This document shows, one piece after another, positions 47,271-55,943 of a stretch of DNA of 64,000 bases. The stretch is taken from contig CAZHGP010000001.1 in assembly GCA_964532175.1 (NCBI GenBank), forward strand, positions 49,984 to 113,983, written 5' to 3'. The stretch is from JAVZCJ01 sp964532175. Lineage in GTDB: Archaea > Thermoproteota > Nitrososphaeria_A > Caldarchaeales > JAVZCJ01. The position numbers were made by a program, and so were the translations under genes. The notes beneath the pieces were generated by a model. It saw only the letters and a program-made list of their open reading frames with translations. It was not told the DNA's origin and did no database searches. How positions within the stretch are numbered: position 1 is the first letter of the stretch; every line of letters starts with the position of its first letter.

Positions 47271-48032
47271 ATGAAAAATACTACTTTGAATATTATATAT
47301 AATAGGAGAAGTATTAGAAAATTTAAAGAAAAACCAATTCAAGAAGAAATTATTAAATTAATAATTGAAGCAGGAATAAGAGCTCCAACTAATTGTATGC
47401 TTCAACCATATTCTCTTATAATTATTAAAGATAAAGAAAAAAAGGAAAAAATGGCTGAAATATGTAAACAAAAAATAATTTCTCAAGCACCTGTTTTAAT
47501 ACTTATTTGTGCAGATTTAAATCGTATAAAAAATATTGCAGATAGTATTATTGCTGATAATATATATAGAAGAAATAAGTATGAAATTGATAAAATTTTT
47601 AGTATTTTCGAATGTGGATTAGTTGTTGAAAATATGATTTTAGCAACAGAGAGTCTTGGATTAGGTGCTGTTCTTATAGGAACAATACTTAATTTTGTAG
47701 AAGAAATAGCTGAATTATTTAAGCTGCCTCCAAATGTTTTACCAATAATTTTACTTTGTATAGGAGAAAGAGATGAAGATCCTCCATTAAGACCTAGATG
47801 GCCTATAGAAATGATTGTGCATGAAAATGAATATAATGCTACAATAAATATTGAAGATATAAAAAAGAATATTAAAAAAATAGATTATGCTTTAAAATCT
47901 GAAGAATATTATCCAAAATACATTGGAAGAACTTATAGTTATGAAAAGCATTTAATTGAAATATTATCATATAATGAAGAAATAGATAGAATAGATAAAG
48001 AAATAAAAAGATTTATTAAAAATAGATTTTAA
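47271..48032 (+). CDS. Nitroreductase-family flavoprotein with C-terminal extension
   Basis: 253 residues. The nitroreductase fold spans about 1-185 (NIIYNRRSIRKFKEKPIQEE; AGIRAPTNCMLQPYSLIII; LGLGAVLIGTI; CIGERDEDPPLRPRW). A Lys/Tyr-rich tail of about 65 residues follows, absent from the 177-residue paralogue at 17902. It is FMN-dependent; the substrate is unknown. Monocistronic, with its own promoter region (TTAAATAAG near 47211). Confidence 0.85.
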   Translation: MKNTTLNIIYNRRSIRKFKEKPIQEEIIKLIIEAGIRAPTNCMLQPYSLIIIKDKEKKEKMAEICKQKIISQAPVLILICADLNRIKNIADSIIADNIYRRNKYEIDKIFSIFECGLVVENMILATESLGLGAVLIGTILNFVEEIAELFKLPPNVLPIILLCIGERDEDPPLRPRWPIEMIVHENEYNATINIEDIKKNIKKIDYALKSEEYYPKYIGRTYSYEKHLIEILSYNEEIDRIDKEIKRFIKNRF

Positions 48033-48039
48033 AAATATT

Positions 48040-48276
48040 TTATTTTTTAATTAATTTTCTTAAAAAATTTTTCTTAATTTTTTCTTTTTCTATATTCTTA
48101 AATTCATTTAATTTTTTACGTATTTCAATTGCTTCATGATTATTTAAAGGAACAATTAAGAAACCTTTTCCATAAAGAGCTATGTATGCTTCTTGACCTA
48201 TTTCAATTTTTAAATATTTCCTTAATTCTGATGGTATAACAATTCTATATTTAGAATCTATTTGAACTAAAGCCAT
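48040..48276 (-). CDS. AbrB/SpoVT-family DNA-binding protein
   Basis: Swapped-hairpin DNA-binding protein of about 78 residues. The motif VQIDSKYRIVIPSELRKYLKI is the family core. The start is ATG 48276, because GGAGTGG lies 6 nt upstream; the frame opens earlier at TTG 48291. A basic Lys-rich tail follows. Could be a global regulator or a solitary antitoxin-like protein; no toxin gene is adjacent. It is divergent from the polyprenyl synthase gene across about 96 bp. Confidence 0.85.
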   Translation of the reverse strand: MALVQIDSKYRIVIPSELRKYLKIEIGQEAYIALYGKGFLIVPLNNHEAIEIRKKLNEFKNIEKEKIKKNFLRKLIKK

Positions 48277-48372
48277 TTTTAACCACTCCAATAATTTATC
48301 GATTATAAATTAGCCATTTATATGTTTTTATAATACTATATTATTAACATTTATAGAAGAAGGAATAAAAAA

Positions 48373-49434
48373 ATGATTGAAATTGAAAAAGAATTAAATA
48401 GAATACAAGAAAAGATAAATTATGTATTAGAAAAAAATTTCCCACGTAAAATAAATAAAGATAAATTAATAGAAATATGTGGAAAACCAAGATATGATTA
48501 TGAAATCGAATCTATAAATAAATCTATTTTTGAACCTTTATGGAATTTACTTGATAGAGGAGGAAAAAGATGGAGACCTGCTCTCTTTTTATGGACATGT
48601 GAAGCTTTAGGATTAGATTCTGAAAAATATATTGATTATGCCATTATTCCAGAAATAATTCATAATGGAACGCTTGTTATTGATGATATAGAAGATAAAA
48701 GTTTTTTGAGAAGAGGAAAACCTGCAATTCATTTAATATATGGAGAAGATATAGCAATAAATATGGGTAATACAATGTATTACTTGCCCATAAAAATAAT
48801 ATTAAATAAAAAAGAATTGGATAAAGAAAAAAAGCTAAAATTGCTTGAAACTTATATTCAAGAAATGATTAATTTAAGCATAGGTCAAGCAATGGATATT
48901 ACTTGGCATAAATTATTAATTGAAAATATTACTGAAAAACAATATTTACAAATGTGTTCATTTAAAACTGGTTCATTATCAAGAATGGCTGTTAAAATGG
49001 CAGCAATATTAGCTAATGCAAATGAAGAAAAAATTAATGCATTAAGCTTTTTTGCTGAATCTTTAGGAATAGCATTTCAAATACAAGATGATATTTTAAA
49101 TATTATTGGAAATGAAAAAATTTATGGAAAAGAAATTGGAGGAGACATTAGTGAAGGAAAAATAACTTTAATGGTAGTTTATATATTCAATAATGCTCCT
49201 GAAAAAATTAGTAAAAGATTATTAGAAATATTAAAATCTCATACAAATGATCCTAAAATTATTAAAGAAGCTATAAATATATTAATAGAATATAAAGCTG
49301 TAGAATATGCTAAAAATTATGCTTCTAAACTTGCTAAAGATGCATGGAATGCCGTAAACCAAGTTTTACCTGAATCTAAAGCAAAAAAATATTTAGAATC
49401 TTTAACGAATTATTTGATTACAAGAAAATTTTAG
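48373..49434 (+). CDS. Trans-isoprenyl diphosphate synthase (GGPP synthase type)
   Basis: Makes C20 or longer prenyl diphosphates for archaeal ether lipids. 353 residues. The first aspartate-rich motif DDIED is at 104-108, with RRGKPAIH just after; GGKRWRP binds the homoallylic substrate. The second motif reads QDDILN, so the last Asp of DDxxD is Asn. Other helices match the family. Product chain length cannot be read with certainty. Single gene upstream of a VapBC pair on the opposite strand. Confidence 0.9.
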   Translation: MIEIEKELNRIQEKINYVLEKNFPRKINKDKLIEICGKPRYDYEIESINKSIFEPLWNLLDRGGKRWRPALFLWTCEALGLDSEKYIDYAIIPEIIHNGTLVIDDIEDKSFLRRGKPAIHLIYGEDIAINMGNTMYYLPIKIILNKKELDKEKKLKLLETYIQEMINLSIGQAMDITWHKLLIENITEKQYLQMCSFKTGSLSRMAVKMAAILANANEEKINALSFFAESLGIAFQIQDDILNIIGNEKIYGKEIGGDISEGKITLMVVYIFNNAPEKISKRLLEILKSHTNDPKIIKEAINILIEYKAVEYAKNYASKLAKDAWNAVNQVLPESKAKKYLESLTNYLITRKF

Positions 49435-49517
49435 CATTTGAATCAATAAAAAATTAGCTCTTTTTATTAATATCCTTTTTATTTAAAATAAAAAATTCCA
49501 TTTTTAAAAATAATGGA

Positions 49518-49928
49518 CTATATTAACTCTTTGACTTTATATGTAGTTACATGCTCTTTAGCAATACTATATAGTTTTTTATCCTCAGTAATCAATTGCA
49601 TATTATTTTTTATTGCTATGTATAAATATGATGCATCATAAAAAGTTAAATTTTTCTCATATGCAAATTTTAGTACTTCTAATTCGAAGCCTTTTATACT
49701 TAAAATATTCAATTTATTTAATACACTATTAATAACATCCATTAATGCTATAGCTTCATCTAAAGTTATGCTTTTAGTAAATAAAGCTTCTTTCAAAATA
49801 GCATTCCCTAATTCATATCTAGCAAGGTCTAATGTTGATGCATTTTTAAATAATGAATATTTTTCAAGATTAATTAAAGAATATATAGCATTTGCATCTA
49901 AAATTTTATCTTTCATCTCTATTTTCAC
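49518..49928 (-). CDS. vapC: VapC-type PIN-domain toxin
   Basis: Ribonuclease toxin of a type II toxin-antitoxin pair, 136 residues (or 132 from the ATG at 49916). The four PIN acidic positions are visible: KILDANAIYS, LARYELGNA, LTFYDASYLY and ITEDKKLY. The start lies inside vapB (23-nt overlap), the usual coupling. Such toxins cleave tRNA or rRNA; the target is not predictable. Confidence 0.88.
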   Translation of the reverse strand: MKIEMKDKILDANAIYSLINLEKYSLFKNASTLDLARYELGNAILKEALFTKSITLDEAIALMDVINSVLNKLNILSIKGFELEVLKFAYEKNLTFYDASYLYIAIKNNMQLITEDKKLYSIAKEHVTTYKVKELI

Positions 49929-50127
49929 GAATGCTTTTTGTTATTAACTCTGGTTGAAGCTTAGCTAGTATGGGCTTGATTTTATTAACTTTTTCACTTA
50001 TTTCAATTTCAAATATAGCTTCTTCAAGTGCTTTTCTCATAATTATGCTAGGCTTAATATTATATTTTTTAAGTTTTTCTTTTAGCTCAATAGGTATTTT
50101 AACAGAAATCGTTGTAGTATTACCCAT
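49906..50127 (-). CDS. vapB: VapB-type ribbon-helix-helix antitoxin
   Basis: 73 residues. The N-terminal TTTISVKIPIELKEKLKKYN is a ribbon-helix-helix start, and the C-terminal half is an acidic/basic helix that would bind VapC. It immediately precedes and overlaps vapC. A palindrome at 50145-50156 sits in the promoter, fitting autoregulation by the complex. Confidence 0.85.
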   Translation of the reverse strand: MGNTTTISVKIPIELKEKLKKYNIKPSIIMRKALEEAIFEIEISEKVNKIKPILAKLQPELITKSIRENRDER

Positions 50128-50144
50128 AGTATCACCAATAATAA

Positions 50145-50156
50145 TACCATATGGTA
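50145..50156. promoter_or_regulatory. Palindromic operator upstream of vapBC
   Basis: TACCATATGGTA, a perfect 12-bp palindrome with near-symmetric flanks, 18-29 bp upstream of the vapB start. Typical position and size for a VapB dimer site. Confidence 0.45.
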
Positions 50157-50228
50157 ATATTTAAGGTTTTGCTATATTTGTAATGTATAAGTAAAAAGGA
50201 TAAAAAGGGCAAACTTTATAATTAAAAT

Positions 50229-51359
50229 TTAAAAATTTATTAAATTTTTTAATCTTCTAAAAGCTTCAATTTTTTCTTCTTTATTAATTTCTGAAGCTTC
50301 TAAAACTTGTTTTAAAAAAGAAATACTTTCGTCCATTGCTTTAATATCAACTGGAAAAGGAACACCATCTTTTCCCCCATATGCAAAAGAAAATCTTACA
50401 GGATCTTTTAAATTTGGAGTATAACCATATATTAAAGCACTAATTAATGCTAATCCCCTTATTGTTGCTTGACCTAAACCTCTAATTTCTATTAATTGTT
50501 CATAATTCTTAGGTTGAAATTCATATACTTTTTTAAGAATTGCCCAATTTATTTTACGAGGCATTTTTAAATATTCAGGGATTTCTTTTAATTTTAATTC
50601 TATTTTTTCTTCTTTAGTAATACTTATCCATTCATCTAAAGATTTTTGATTTTTTAAAGCTTCATTGAATAATCTTATAACTCTAGATGGTTTTTCACAA
50701 GCTATATCAACAGAACATTTTCTAGCTTCTTCACTTTCTTTAGAAGTCATATTTAATACATAAGGAAGTTTTTTATCACTTATTATACCAGAATGTGGTT
50801 CTACTACAAAACTTTCAACTTTTTCTCCAAGCCAATGATATCTTCTTGCTGTTTTTTCAAATATATTCATTCCTTGTTGAATAACAGCCCAATCTCCATT
50901 TTCTGTAAGAATAAAAACATGATGATACAATTGATGCCCATCTTGTAAAACACTATTATCAACTTTTGCTGAAAGCCTGCTTGCTCTTATAAGTTCATTA
51001 ATTTTTGAATTTGAAATATTCGCTTTAGATGCAATTAAAGAAATTTCTTCAGGAGTTTTCCTACTTATTTTCCCTTTACCACCAGCTATAGCTACTCCAA
51101 ATTTTTCTATATTTAAAACACTTTTAAGAACTCCAGTAACAACAGTAGTAACTCCTGAAGAATGCCAATCATAACCTAAAACACAACCAAATGATTGAAA
51201 CCAAAATGGATTTGAAAGTCTAGATAATAATTCTTTATATCCAAAATCTCTAATAATTATTTTACATATTTGTTCACCTAAAGATTTCATTCTAATTAAT
51301 AGCCATTTAGGAGCTTTACCTTCATGAAGTGGAAGTTCAGCTATGCCAGTTTTTCTCAA
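50229..51359 (-). CDS. DUF763 family protein
   Basis: 376 residues, full length. The hallmark opening RKTGIAELPLHEGKAPKWL, then YDWHSSGVTTVVTGVLKS and DGHQLYHHVFILTENGDWAV, identify the DUF763 family, widespread in archaea and thermophilic bacteria with no assigned function. A helix-hairpin-helix-like IEIRGLGQATIRGLALIS segment (about 302) suggests nucleic-acid contact. Cytosolic. It is divergent from the AroM-like gene. Confidence 0.9.
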   Translation of the reverse strand: MRKTGIAELPLHEGKAPKWLLIRMKSLGEQICKIIIRDFGYKELLSRLSNPFWFQSFGCVLGYDWHSSGVTTVVTGVLKSVLNIEKFGVAIAGGKGKISRKTPEEISLIASKANISNSKINELIRASRLSAKVDNSVLQDGHQLYHHVFILTENGDWAVIQQGMNIFEKTARRYHWLGEKVESFVVEPHSGIISDKKLPYVLNMTSKESEEARKCSVDIACEKPSRVIRLFNEALKNQKSLDEWISITKEEKIELKLKEIPEYLKMPRKINWAILKKVYEFQPKNYEQLIEIRGLGQATIRGLALISALIYGYTPNLKDPVRFSFAYGGKDGVPFPVDIKAMDESISFLKQVLEASEINKEEKIEAFRRLKNLINF

Positions 51360-51441
51360 AATTCTTCAAATAAAAAATAAAAATTCTTTTATATTAAAAT
51401 TTTTATTTTTTTATAAAATAAAAGAAATAGAGTTGAAATAA

Positions 51442-52119
51442 ATGGTAAAAATAGCTTTTTTAACAATTGGTCAATCTCCTAGAATAGATATAATGAAAGA
51501 TATTAAACCATTACTTCCTTCTAATATTGAAATAATTGAAATAGGAGCATTAGATAATTTAAGCGAGAAAGAAATAAATTCTTTAGCTCCTTCTAATAAG
51601 AATGAAAAAGAAATACTTGTTTCTAGACTTAGGAATGGGAAGCAAGTTTTAATAAATAGGAGAAAATTAATTCCATTAATTAAAAAATGTATAAAAAATA
51701 TTGAAGATAATGTGGATAGCATAGTGCTTTTATGTACAGATGATTTTCCTGAAATAAAATCTAAAAAAATATTAATAAAGCCAAGTAAATTATTAAATAG
51801 TTTTGTTTCAATAATTGATGGAAAAATTTTAGGAATTGTTGTACCAATTGAAGAACAAATAAATTTAGCAAAAAAACGTTGGAGTAAAATATTTACTAAA
51901 AAAATTATTATTCATTCATATTCACCTTATACTAATGAAGAAATAAAAATAAAAGATTTTGAAAATTTCAAATTCGTTGATTTAATAGTTTTAGATTGTA
52001 TAGGTTATACTATTGAACATAAAATTTATATGTATAAAATTTTTAAAAAACCAATTATTCTTCCAAGAACATTGATTGCAAGAACTATAAATGAAATATA
52101 TTGTAGTAAAACTATTTAA
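51442..52119 (+). CDS. AroM-family protein
   Basis: 225 residues. The opening KIAFLTIGQSPRIDIMKDI and the central VLLCTDDFPE, with a later VLDCIGYTIEHK, match the AroM family. These are aspartate/glutamate-racemase-fold proteins, named after a bacterial aro-linked gene but of unproven function. Two Cys-containing segments (LLCTDDF; LDCIGY) sit where a racemase would have its catalytic pair. The 3' end overlaps convergent queT by 8 nt. Confidence 0.82.
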   Translation: MVKIAFLTIGQSPRIDIMKDIKPLLPSNIEIIEIGALDNLSEKEINSLAPSNKNEKEILVSRLRNGKQVLINRRKLIPLIKKCIKNIEDNVDSIVLLCTDDFPEIKSKKILIKPSKLLNSFVSIIDGKILGIVVPIEEQINLAKKRWSKIFTKKIIIHSYSPYTNEEIKIKDFENFKFVDLIVLDCIGYTIEHKIYMYKIFKKPIILPRTLIARTINEIYCSKTI

Positions 52120-52609
52120 TCCATATTTTCCTTTTAGATAAAGCTTTAACTAAAGTATAACCTAATATATTCAAAGTAATAAAGCTACTTATAGATATAC
52201 TCATAATACTTATAAACCATGGAGCAATAATTTCTAATCCATAAAATCCAGGTACTGCTAAGAATAACCATAAATATCCTCCCACTATAAAGCCTATTAT
52301 AAGTGAGCCAATAAAACATCCAATGAAAATATTATTTTTCAATTTATAAATTATATAACCTGCTAAAATATTAGCTATAGGACCAAAAATATAATCCATC
52401 CAACCAATAGAAAAAAATGCATTTGCAATAAAACAACCTAATGAATTGCCTATTATTGCTGGCCAACCAAATATTACAGATAATGGGATTAGCATATCAG
52501 CTATTCTTAATTGAATCATTGAAAAACTTATACTTGGTAAAGATATTACAAGAGTTGAATATAATGCAGAAAAAATAGCTATTAAAGCAATCTCTTTATT
52601 TTTATTCAC
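52112..52609 (-). CDS. queT: QueT-type queuosine/archaeosine precursor transporter
   Basis: Integral membrane protein with about five helices; GWPAIIGNSLGCFIANAFFS and DYIFGPIANILAGYIIYKL are typical of QueT (COG4708). The family imports deazapurine precursors; in archaea this would feed archaeosine in tRNA. Start problem: the frame runs back to ATG 52666, but those 19 extra residues are encoded by a G+C-rich hairpin unlike QueT. I take GTG 52609 (165 residues), which overlaps a GGGAGGTGA Shine-Dalgarno sequence in an unusual way. The upstream element at 52605-52671 probably controls translation. Confidence 0.85.
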   Translation of the reverse strand: MNKNKEIALIAIFSALYSTLVISLPSISFSMIQLRIADMLIPLSVIFGWPAIIGNSLGCFIANAFFSIGWMDYIFGPIANILAGYIIYKLKNNIFIGCFIGSLIIGFIVGGYLWLFLAVPGFYGLEIIAPWFISIMSISISSFITLNILGYTLVKALSKRKIWIK

Positions 52610-52671
52610 CTCCCAACACCGGGGTTTGTAAAGGCGGAACGGGTGGGAGGACCACTCACCCGCCATACAAA
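52605..52671 (-). promoter_or_regulatory. Structured 5' leader of queT, riboswitch candidate
   Basis: Read as RNA on the minus strand. P1 UUUGUA (52671-52666) pairs with UACAAA (52630-52625). P2 GGCG (52664-52661) pairs with CGCC (52636-52633). A one-sided bulge CGUUC follows. P3 GGUG (52660-52657) pairs with CACC (52645-52642) and closes an 11-nt loop AGUGGUCCUCC. The loop CCUCC is complementary to GGAGG of the queT Shine-Dalgarno (52613-52609), allowing a pseudoknot that would hide the ribosome site. The element is far richer in G+C than its surroundings. The ligand (preQ0, preQ1 or queuine-like) is inferred only from the gene. Confidence 0.6.
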
Positions 52672-52764
52672 TTGAATTATTTATAATTTCATAAATTTAT
52701 TTTTTTAAAAAATAAATAAATTCTTAAAATACTATATTTTAAAAAGAATGAAAGGGGTGTTTAA

Positions 52765-53250
52765 ATGAAATTAGAATTAATAAAATTAGATTTTCCTAAA
52801 GATTGTCAAATAATTTTAGGTCAAAGCCATTTTATAAAAACTGTTGAAGATTTACATGAAGCAATGGTTAATTCTGTTCCAGGTATAAAATTTGGATTAG
52901 CATTTTGTGAATCTTCAGGACCATGCTTAGTTAGACATAGTGGAACAGATAAAGAATTAGAGAAAATAGCTTCAGAACAAGCTTTTAAATTGGGTTGTGG
53001 ACATTGCTTTTTAATTATAATGCGTGGAGCATATCCAATAAATGTTTTAAATAGAATAAAAGAAGTACCAGAAGTATGTACAATTTATTGTGCAACTGGA
53101 AATCCTATTAAAGTATTAATAATTGAAGATGAAGAAGGGAATAGAGGAATAGCTGGAATTATTGATGGTTCTAGAAGTAAAGGAATAGAAAATGAAGAAA
53201 ATATTAAAGAAAGAAAAGAATTCTTAAGAAAAATTGGATATAAACTTTAA
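52765..53250 (+). CDS. Adenosine-specific kinase (COG1839 family)
   Basis: 161 residues. KFGLAFCESSGPCLVRHSGTD and GHCFLIIMRGAYPINVLNRI, with TIYCATGNP, are conserved in the archaeal/bacterial COG1839 family. A Pyrobaculum member binds AMP/adenosine, and the name adenosine-specific kinase follows from that. Ribosome binding site GGGGTG eight bases before the ATG. Single gene divergent from queT; the in-vivo role is uncertain. Confidence 0.88.
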   Translation: MKLELIKLDFPKDCQIILGQSHFIKTVEDLHEAMVNSVPGIKFGLAFCESSGPCLVRHSGTDKELEKIASEQAFKLGCGHCFLIIMRGAYPINVLNRIKEVPEVCTIYCATGNPIKVLIIEDEEGNRGIAGIIDGSRSKGIENEENIKERKEFLRKIGYKL

Positions 53251-53255
53251 GAATA

Positions 53256-54587
53256 TTACATTTTAGATTTTGTAAAGTTTACTTCTTTTATTAAAGCAAA
53301 AGGTGCATGTGTAGGAATTTCTACTTCCCACCATTTAATAGGCCATGTTTCTTTACTTAAATCAATAATATTATTAAAAAGCCTAAGCATATTATCGCTT
53401 ATTCTAAGTTCTCTTATTGGTTCAATTATTTCTCCATTCTTTATTCTAAAAAGGCCATCTCTACAAATTGTTGAAAAATCTCCAGTTCTATAATTTTGAT
53501 ATCTTAAATACCAATCATTAGTAACATATATTCCATTATCTATTTCTGATAATAATTCATCAAATGTTTTATTCCCAGGTTCAACAAATAAATTCCATGG
53601 AGTAGGTTCTATTATACCAGCATTCCCAGTAGTTTCAGTATTAAATTTCTTTGCTGTAAGACTATTATGTAAATAAGTTTTTAATATTCCTTTTTCTACG
53701 ATTATGTTTTTACGTGTTGGAAAACCTTCATCATCAAAAGGTCTTGAACCGTATGAATTTTCGATTGTTGCATCATCAATTAATGTAAGTTTTTCTGAAG
53801 CAACTTTTTGATTAATTTTATCAACTAAGAAAGATAAACCAGCTTCAACATTAAAAGCAGAAGAATGAAAAGTTAAATGCTGAATTAAATCTGCAAAAGT
53901 CATTGGGCCTAGAATAGCATCATATTTTCCAGGTTCTCCAGGTTTAGGATCAGTAGCTTTTTTAGCAATTTCTCCAGCTATTCTACCAATTTCACTTGGT
54001 TTAAATGATTTTTCATCAGTAGAAAAAGTACAAAATTGACCTGTAGCTATATCTGAAGAAAAAGCTCTAATGGAAAATTCTAAAGTATTAGAAGTATATT
54101 TTCCTGAAGCACCATTAGAAGTTTTTAAATAAGTTGTTATTTTTTTACCAATTAAAGAACCTGCAACTCTTTTTGCACCAGAATTTAATGCACTATTTAT
54201 TGCTTCATCAACATAATCTGTTAATTTTTCATAATCAAATTTTATTTTTCCTATATTTAATAATTTTTTATTATATTTAAATGGTCCTTTTGGTAAAGGA
54301 GCATATATTTCTCCAGGTGGGCTTGTTTTTGCTATAGAGATAATTTTTTTAATATTTTTTTCAATAGATTTAATAGATAATTCTTCTATAGTAGAACCTG
54401 CTCTACGTTCTTTAATCATTACAAAAACATTTGTTATAATATTTCTGAAAGTTTTAGCTACAGTAATTTCATTATTTGAAAATCTTATCATGTATATACA
54501 TGAAACTATAGTATTTGCAGCTATATCTGTAGCTCCATATTTTTTTCCAAGTTTAATTATTAAAGAAGGAATATCTTCTGGATCCAA
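53256..54587 (-). CDS. TldE/PmbA-type subunit of the TldD/TldE protease
   Basis: 443 residues. GSRPFDDEGFPTRKNIIVEK, GIIEPTPWNLFVEPG and the C-terminal RDGLFRIKNGEIIEP match the TldD/PmbA superfamily. The zinc motif HExxxH of TldD is missing (the corresponding region reads IQHLTFHSSAF), so this is the non-catalytic TldE/PmbA-like partner. TldD/TldE trims peptides, for instance in microcin maturation. No TldD gene is in the window. Confidence 0.87.
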   Translation of the reverse strand: MDPEDIPSLIIKLGKKYGATDIAANTIVSCIYMIRFSNNEITVAKTFRNIITNVFVMIKERRAGSTIEELSIKSIEKNIKKIISIAKTSPPGEIYAPLPKGPFKYNKKLLNIGKIKFDYEKLTDYVDEAINSALNSGAKRVAGSLIGKKITTYLKTSNGASGKYTSNTLEFSIRAFSSDIATGQFCTFSTDEKSFKPSEIGRIAGEIAKKATDPKPGEPGKYDAILGPMTFADLIQHLTFHSSAFNVEAGLSFLVDKINQKVASEKLTLIDDATIENSYGSRPFDDEGFPTRKNIIVEKGILKTYLHNSLTAKKFNTETTGNAGIIEPTPWNLFVEPGNKTFDELLSEIDNGIYVTNDWYLRYQNYRTGDFSTICRDGLFRIKNGEIIEPIRELRISDNMLRLFNNIIDLSKETWPIKWWEVEIPTHAPFALIKEVNFTKSKM

Positions 54588-54743
54588 TATTTATCCTCTC
54601 CTCATTTTTATAAAAATTAAGAAAATGAATATATATTTTTTTATGAGGAAAATTCATGAAAAACTAAACAGATTTTCAGATAAAGAAATCGTGAAAATAA
54701 CACTTATATTTTTATAAAAAGAAAAAGAGAGTAATAAAAAAGG

Positions 54744-54763
54744 TTTATAAAGTACTTTTGTAC
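54744..54763. promoter_or_regulatory. TATA box and operator of the second vapBC pair
   Basis: TTTATAAA at 54744-54751 is directly followed by GTAC, TTTT, GTAC (54752-54763), an inverted repeat abutting the TATA box. The vapB start lies 22-30 bp downstream of the TATA box, so the mRNA is nearly leaderless. Binding of VapB here would block TBP/TFB. Confidence 0.45.
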
Positions 54764-54773
54764 ATAATTACTT

Positions 54774-55004
54774 ATGACCGAAGTGATAAAAGCTGAAATA
54801 AAATCAGCGCTTGCAAGAAAATTTAAAAAACTCGCAATGGAAAAGCATAAGTATAAAAAAGGAGCAGTGAAAATTGCGCTTGAGGAATTAATCAAGCGTT
54901 ATGTTTCAAGTGGAGAAGTCAATTGGAAAGTTTTAAGAGGAAGTATAAAATCAAAAATGTCTTCAATCGAATTACAACATAAAGTTTGGAGAACGATAGA
55001 TTAA
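54774..55004 (+). CDS. vapB: VapB-type antitoxin (second pair)
   Basis: 76 residues. KAEIKSALARKFKKLAMEKH followed by KGAVKIALEELIKRYV resembles the ribbon-helix-helix VapB proteins of crenarchaea, with a C-terminal toxin-binding tail. The stop is 2 nt before the vapC start, so they form one operon. Codons are noticeably richer in G and C than in neighbouring genes, suggesting transfer. Confidence 0.8.
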   Translation: MTEVIKAEIKSALARKFKKLAMEKHKYKKGAVKIALEELIKRYVSSGEVNWKVLRGSIKSKMSSIELQHKVWRTID

Positions 55005-55006
55005 AC

Positions 55007-55411
55007 ATGTTTTTAATAGATACAAATATATTTTTAGAGCTTTTTCTTAATCAGAAAAAAGCTGAGGAATGTGAAATTTTATTAAATAAAATAGCAAATG
55101 GTGAAATAGAAGCAGTAATTACTAGTTTTACAATACATGCTATTAAAGCTATTTTAAATGATTCTAAATTAATATTAACTTTCTTAAGGAATATTGAAAA
55201 TTCATTAGGTTTAAGTATTTATGATACAACGATAGATGATCAAATGGCTATTGCTATGTTAATGGAAGAGAAAAAATTAGACTTTGATGATTGTTTACAG
55301 TATTATGTTGCAAAAAAGTTAGGAGTAAAAGCAATAGTTAGTTTTGATAAACATTTTAGTGGGTTAGATATTCCTATAAAAGAACCTAGAGAAATAATAT
55401 CTAGCATATAG
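55007..55411 (+). CDS. vapC: VapC-type PIN-domain toxin (second pair)
   Basis: 134 residues from ATG 55007 (an in-frame start inside vapB at 54986 adds seven residues). PIN acidic residues: FLIDTNIFLE, DFDDCLQYYVA and VSFDKHFSG; LGVKAIVSFDKHF is typical of the family. The two vapBC pairs in the window are only distantly similar to each other. Confidence 0.85.
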   Translation: MFLIDTNIFLELFLNQKKAEECEILLNKIANGEIEAVITSFTIHAIKAILNDSKLILTFLRNIENSLGLSIYDTTIDDQMAIAMLMEEKKLDFDDCLQYYVAKKLGVKAIVSFDKHFSGLDIPIKEPREIISSI

Positions 55412-55616
55412 TTAAAGTAAGCTATTTTAGATACTATATGGAATTTGGTTTATTTTATTCTTCATTAAATAATAAATAATCATAATATTGGAAAATAAAA
55501 AGATTAAAAATTTATAGAATATCTTAAAAAATAAATTTTTTAATCATTTTCGATATATAAAAATATATAAATATGTTTTCAGAAAATATCAAATTAAAGA
55601 AAAATAATGAAGTAAA

Positions 55617-55904
55617 ATGAGCAAGAAGAGTAAATCAGAATATATAAGAAAATATATGAGAGAAAGATATCACAAAGATGCGGAATTTAGAGAAAGAATG
55701 AGAAGTTTATTAAGAAAAAGTGCAAGAAAAAGATGCGAATTAGTAAAGAAATTAAGAAAAGAATATCCAGAATATAATGAAATAATAGCTGAATATATAA
55801 GAAATAAAAGTATTATTGGATATAAAAAAGCATATAAAATTTTAAAGAAGAAAATTGATAAATTGAGAGAAGAAAAAGGTATATACTTTCCTTATGGATA
55901 TTAA
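55617..55904 (+). CDS. Small basic protein, unknown function
   Basis: 95 residues, strongly basic and rich in Arg, Lys and Tyr: EYIRKYMRERYHKDAEFRER, then two further charged helices KIDKLREEKG and a C-terminal YFPYGY. It has no cysteines forming a zinc finger. The composition suggests nucleic-acid or ribosome binding. I do not recognise a family. It stands alone, 205 bp after vapC, with a TATA-like TATATAAAAATATATAAAT region upstream, and ends before a convergent dehydrogenase. Confidence 0.6.
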   Translation: MSKKSKSEYIRKYMRERYHKDAEFRERMRSLLRKSARKRCELVKKLRKEYPEYNEIIAEYIRNKSIIGYKKAYKILKKKIDKLREEKGIYFPYGY

Positions 55905-55943
55905 AATTTACTCACAATTTATTATGAATAATTAAGTATTAAA

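Noticed and set aside
52610..52666. QueT N-terminal extension from ATG 52666
   Set aside because: The 19 residues are unlike QueT and are encoded by a base-paired G+C-rich segment; kept only as an alternative start.
54628..54717. Possible 30-residue frame ending NRFSDKEIVKITLIFL between tldE and vapB
   Set aside because: Reads somewhat like protein but has no ribosome binding site or family resemblance; too short to call.
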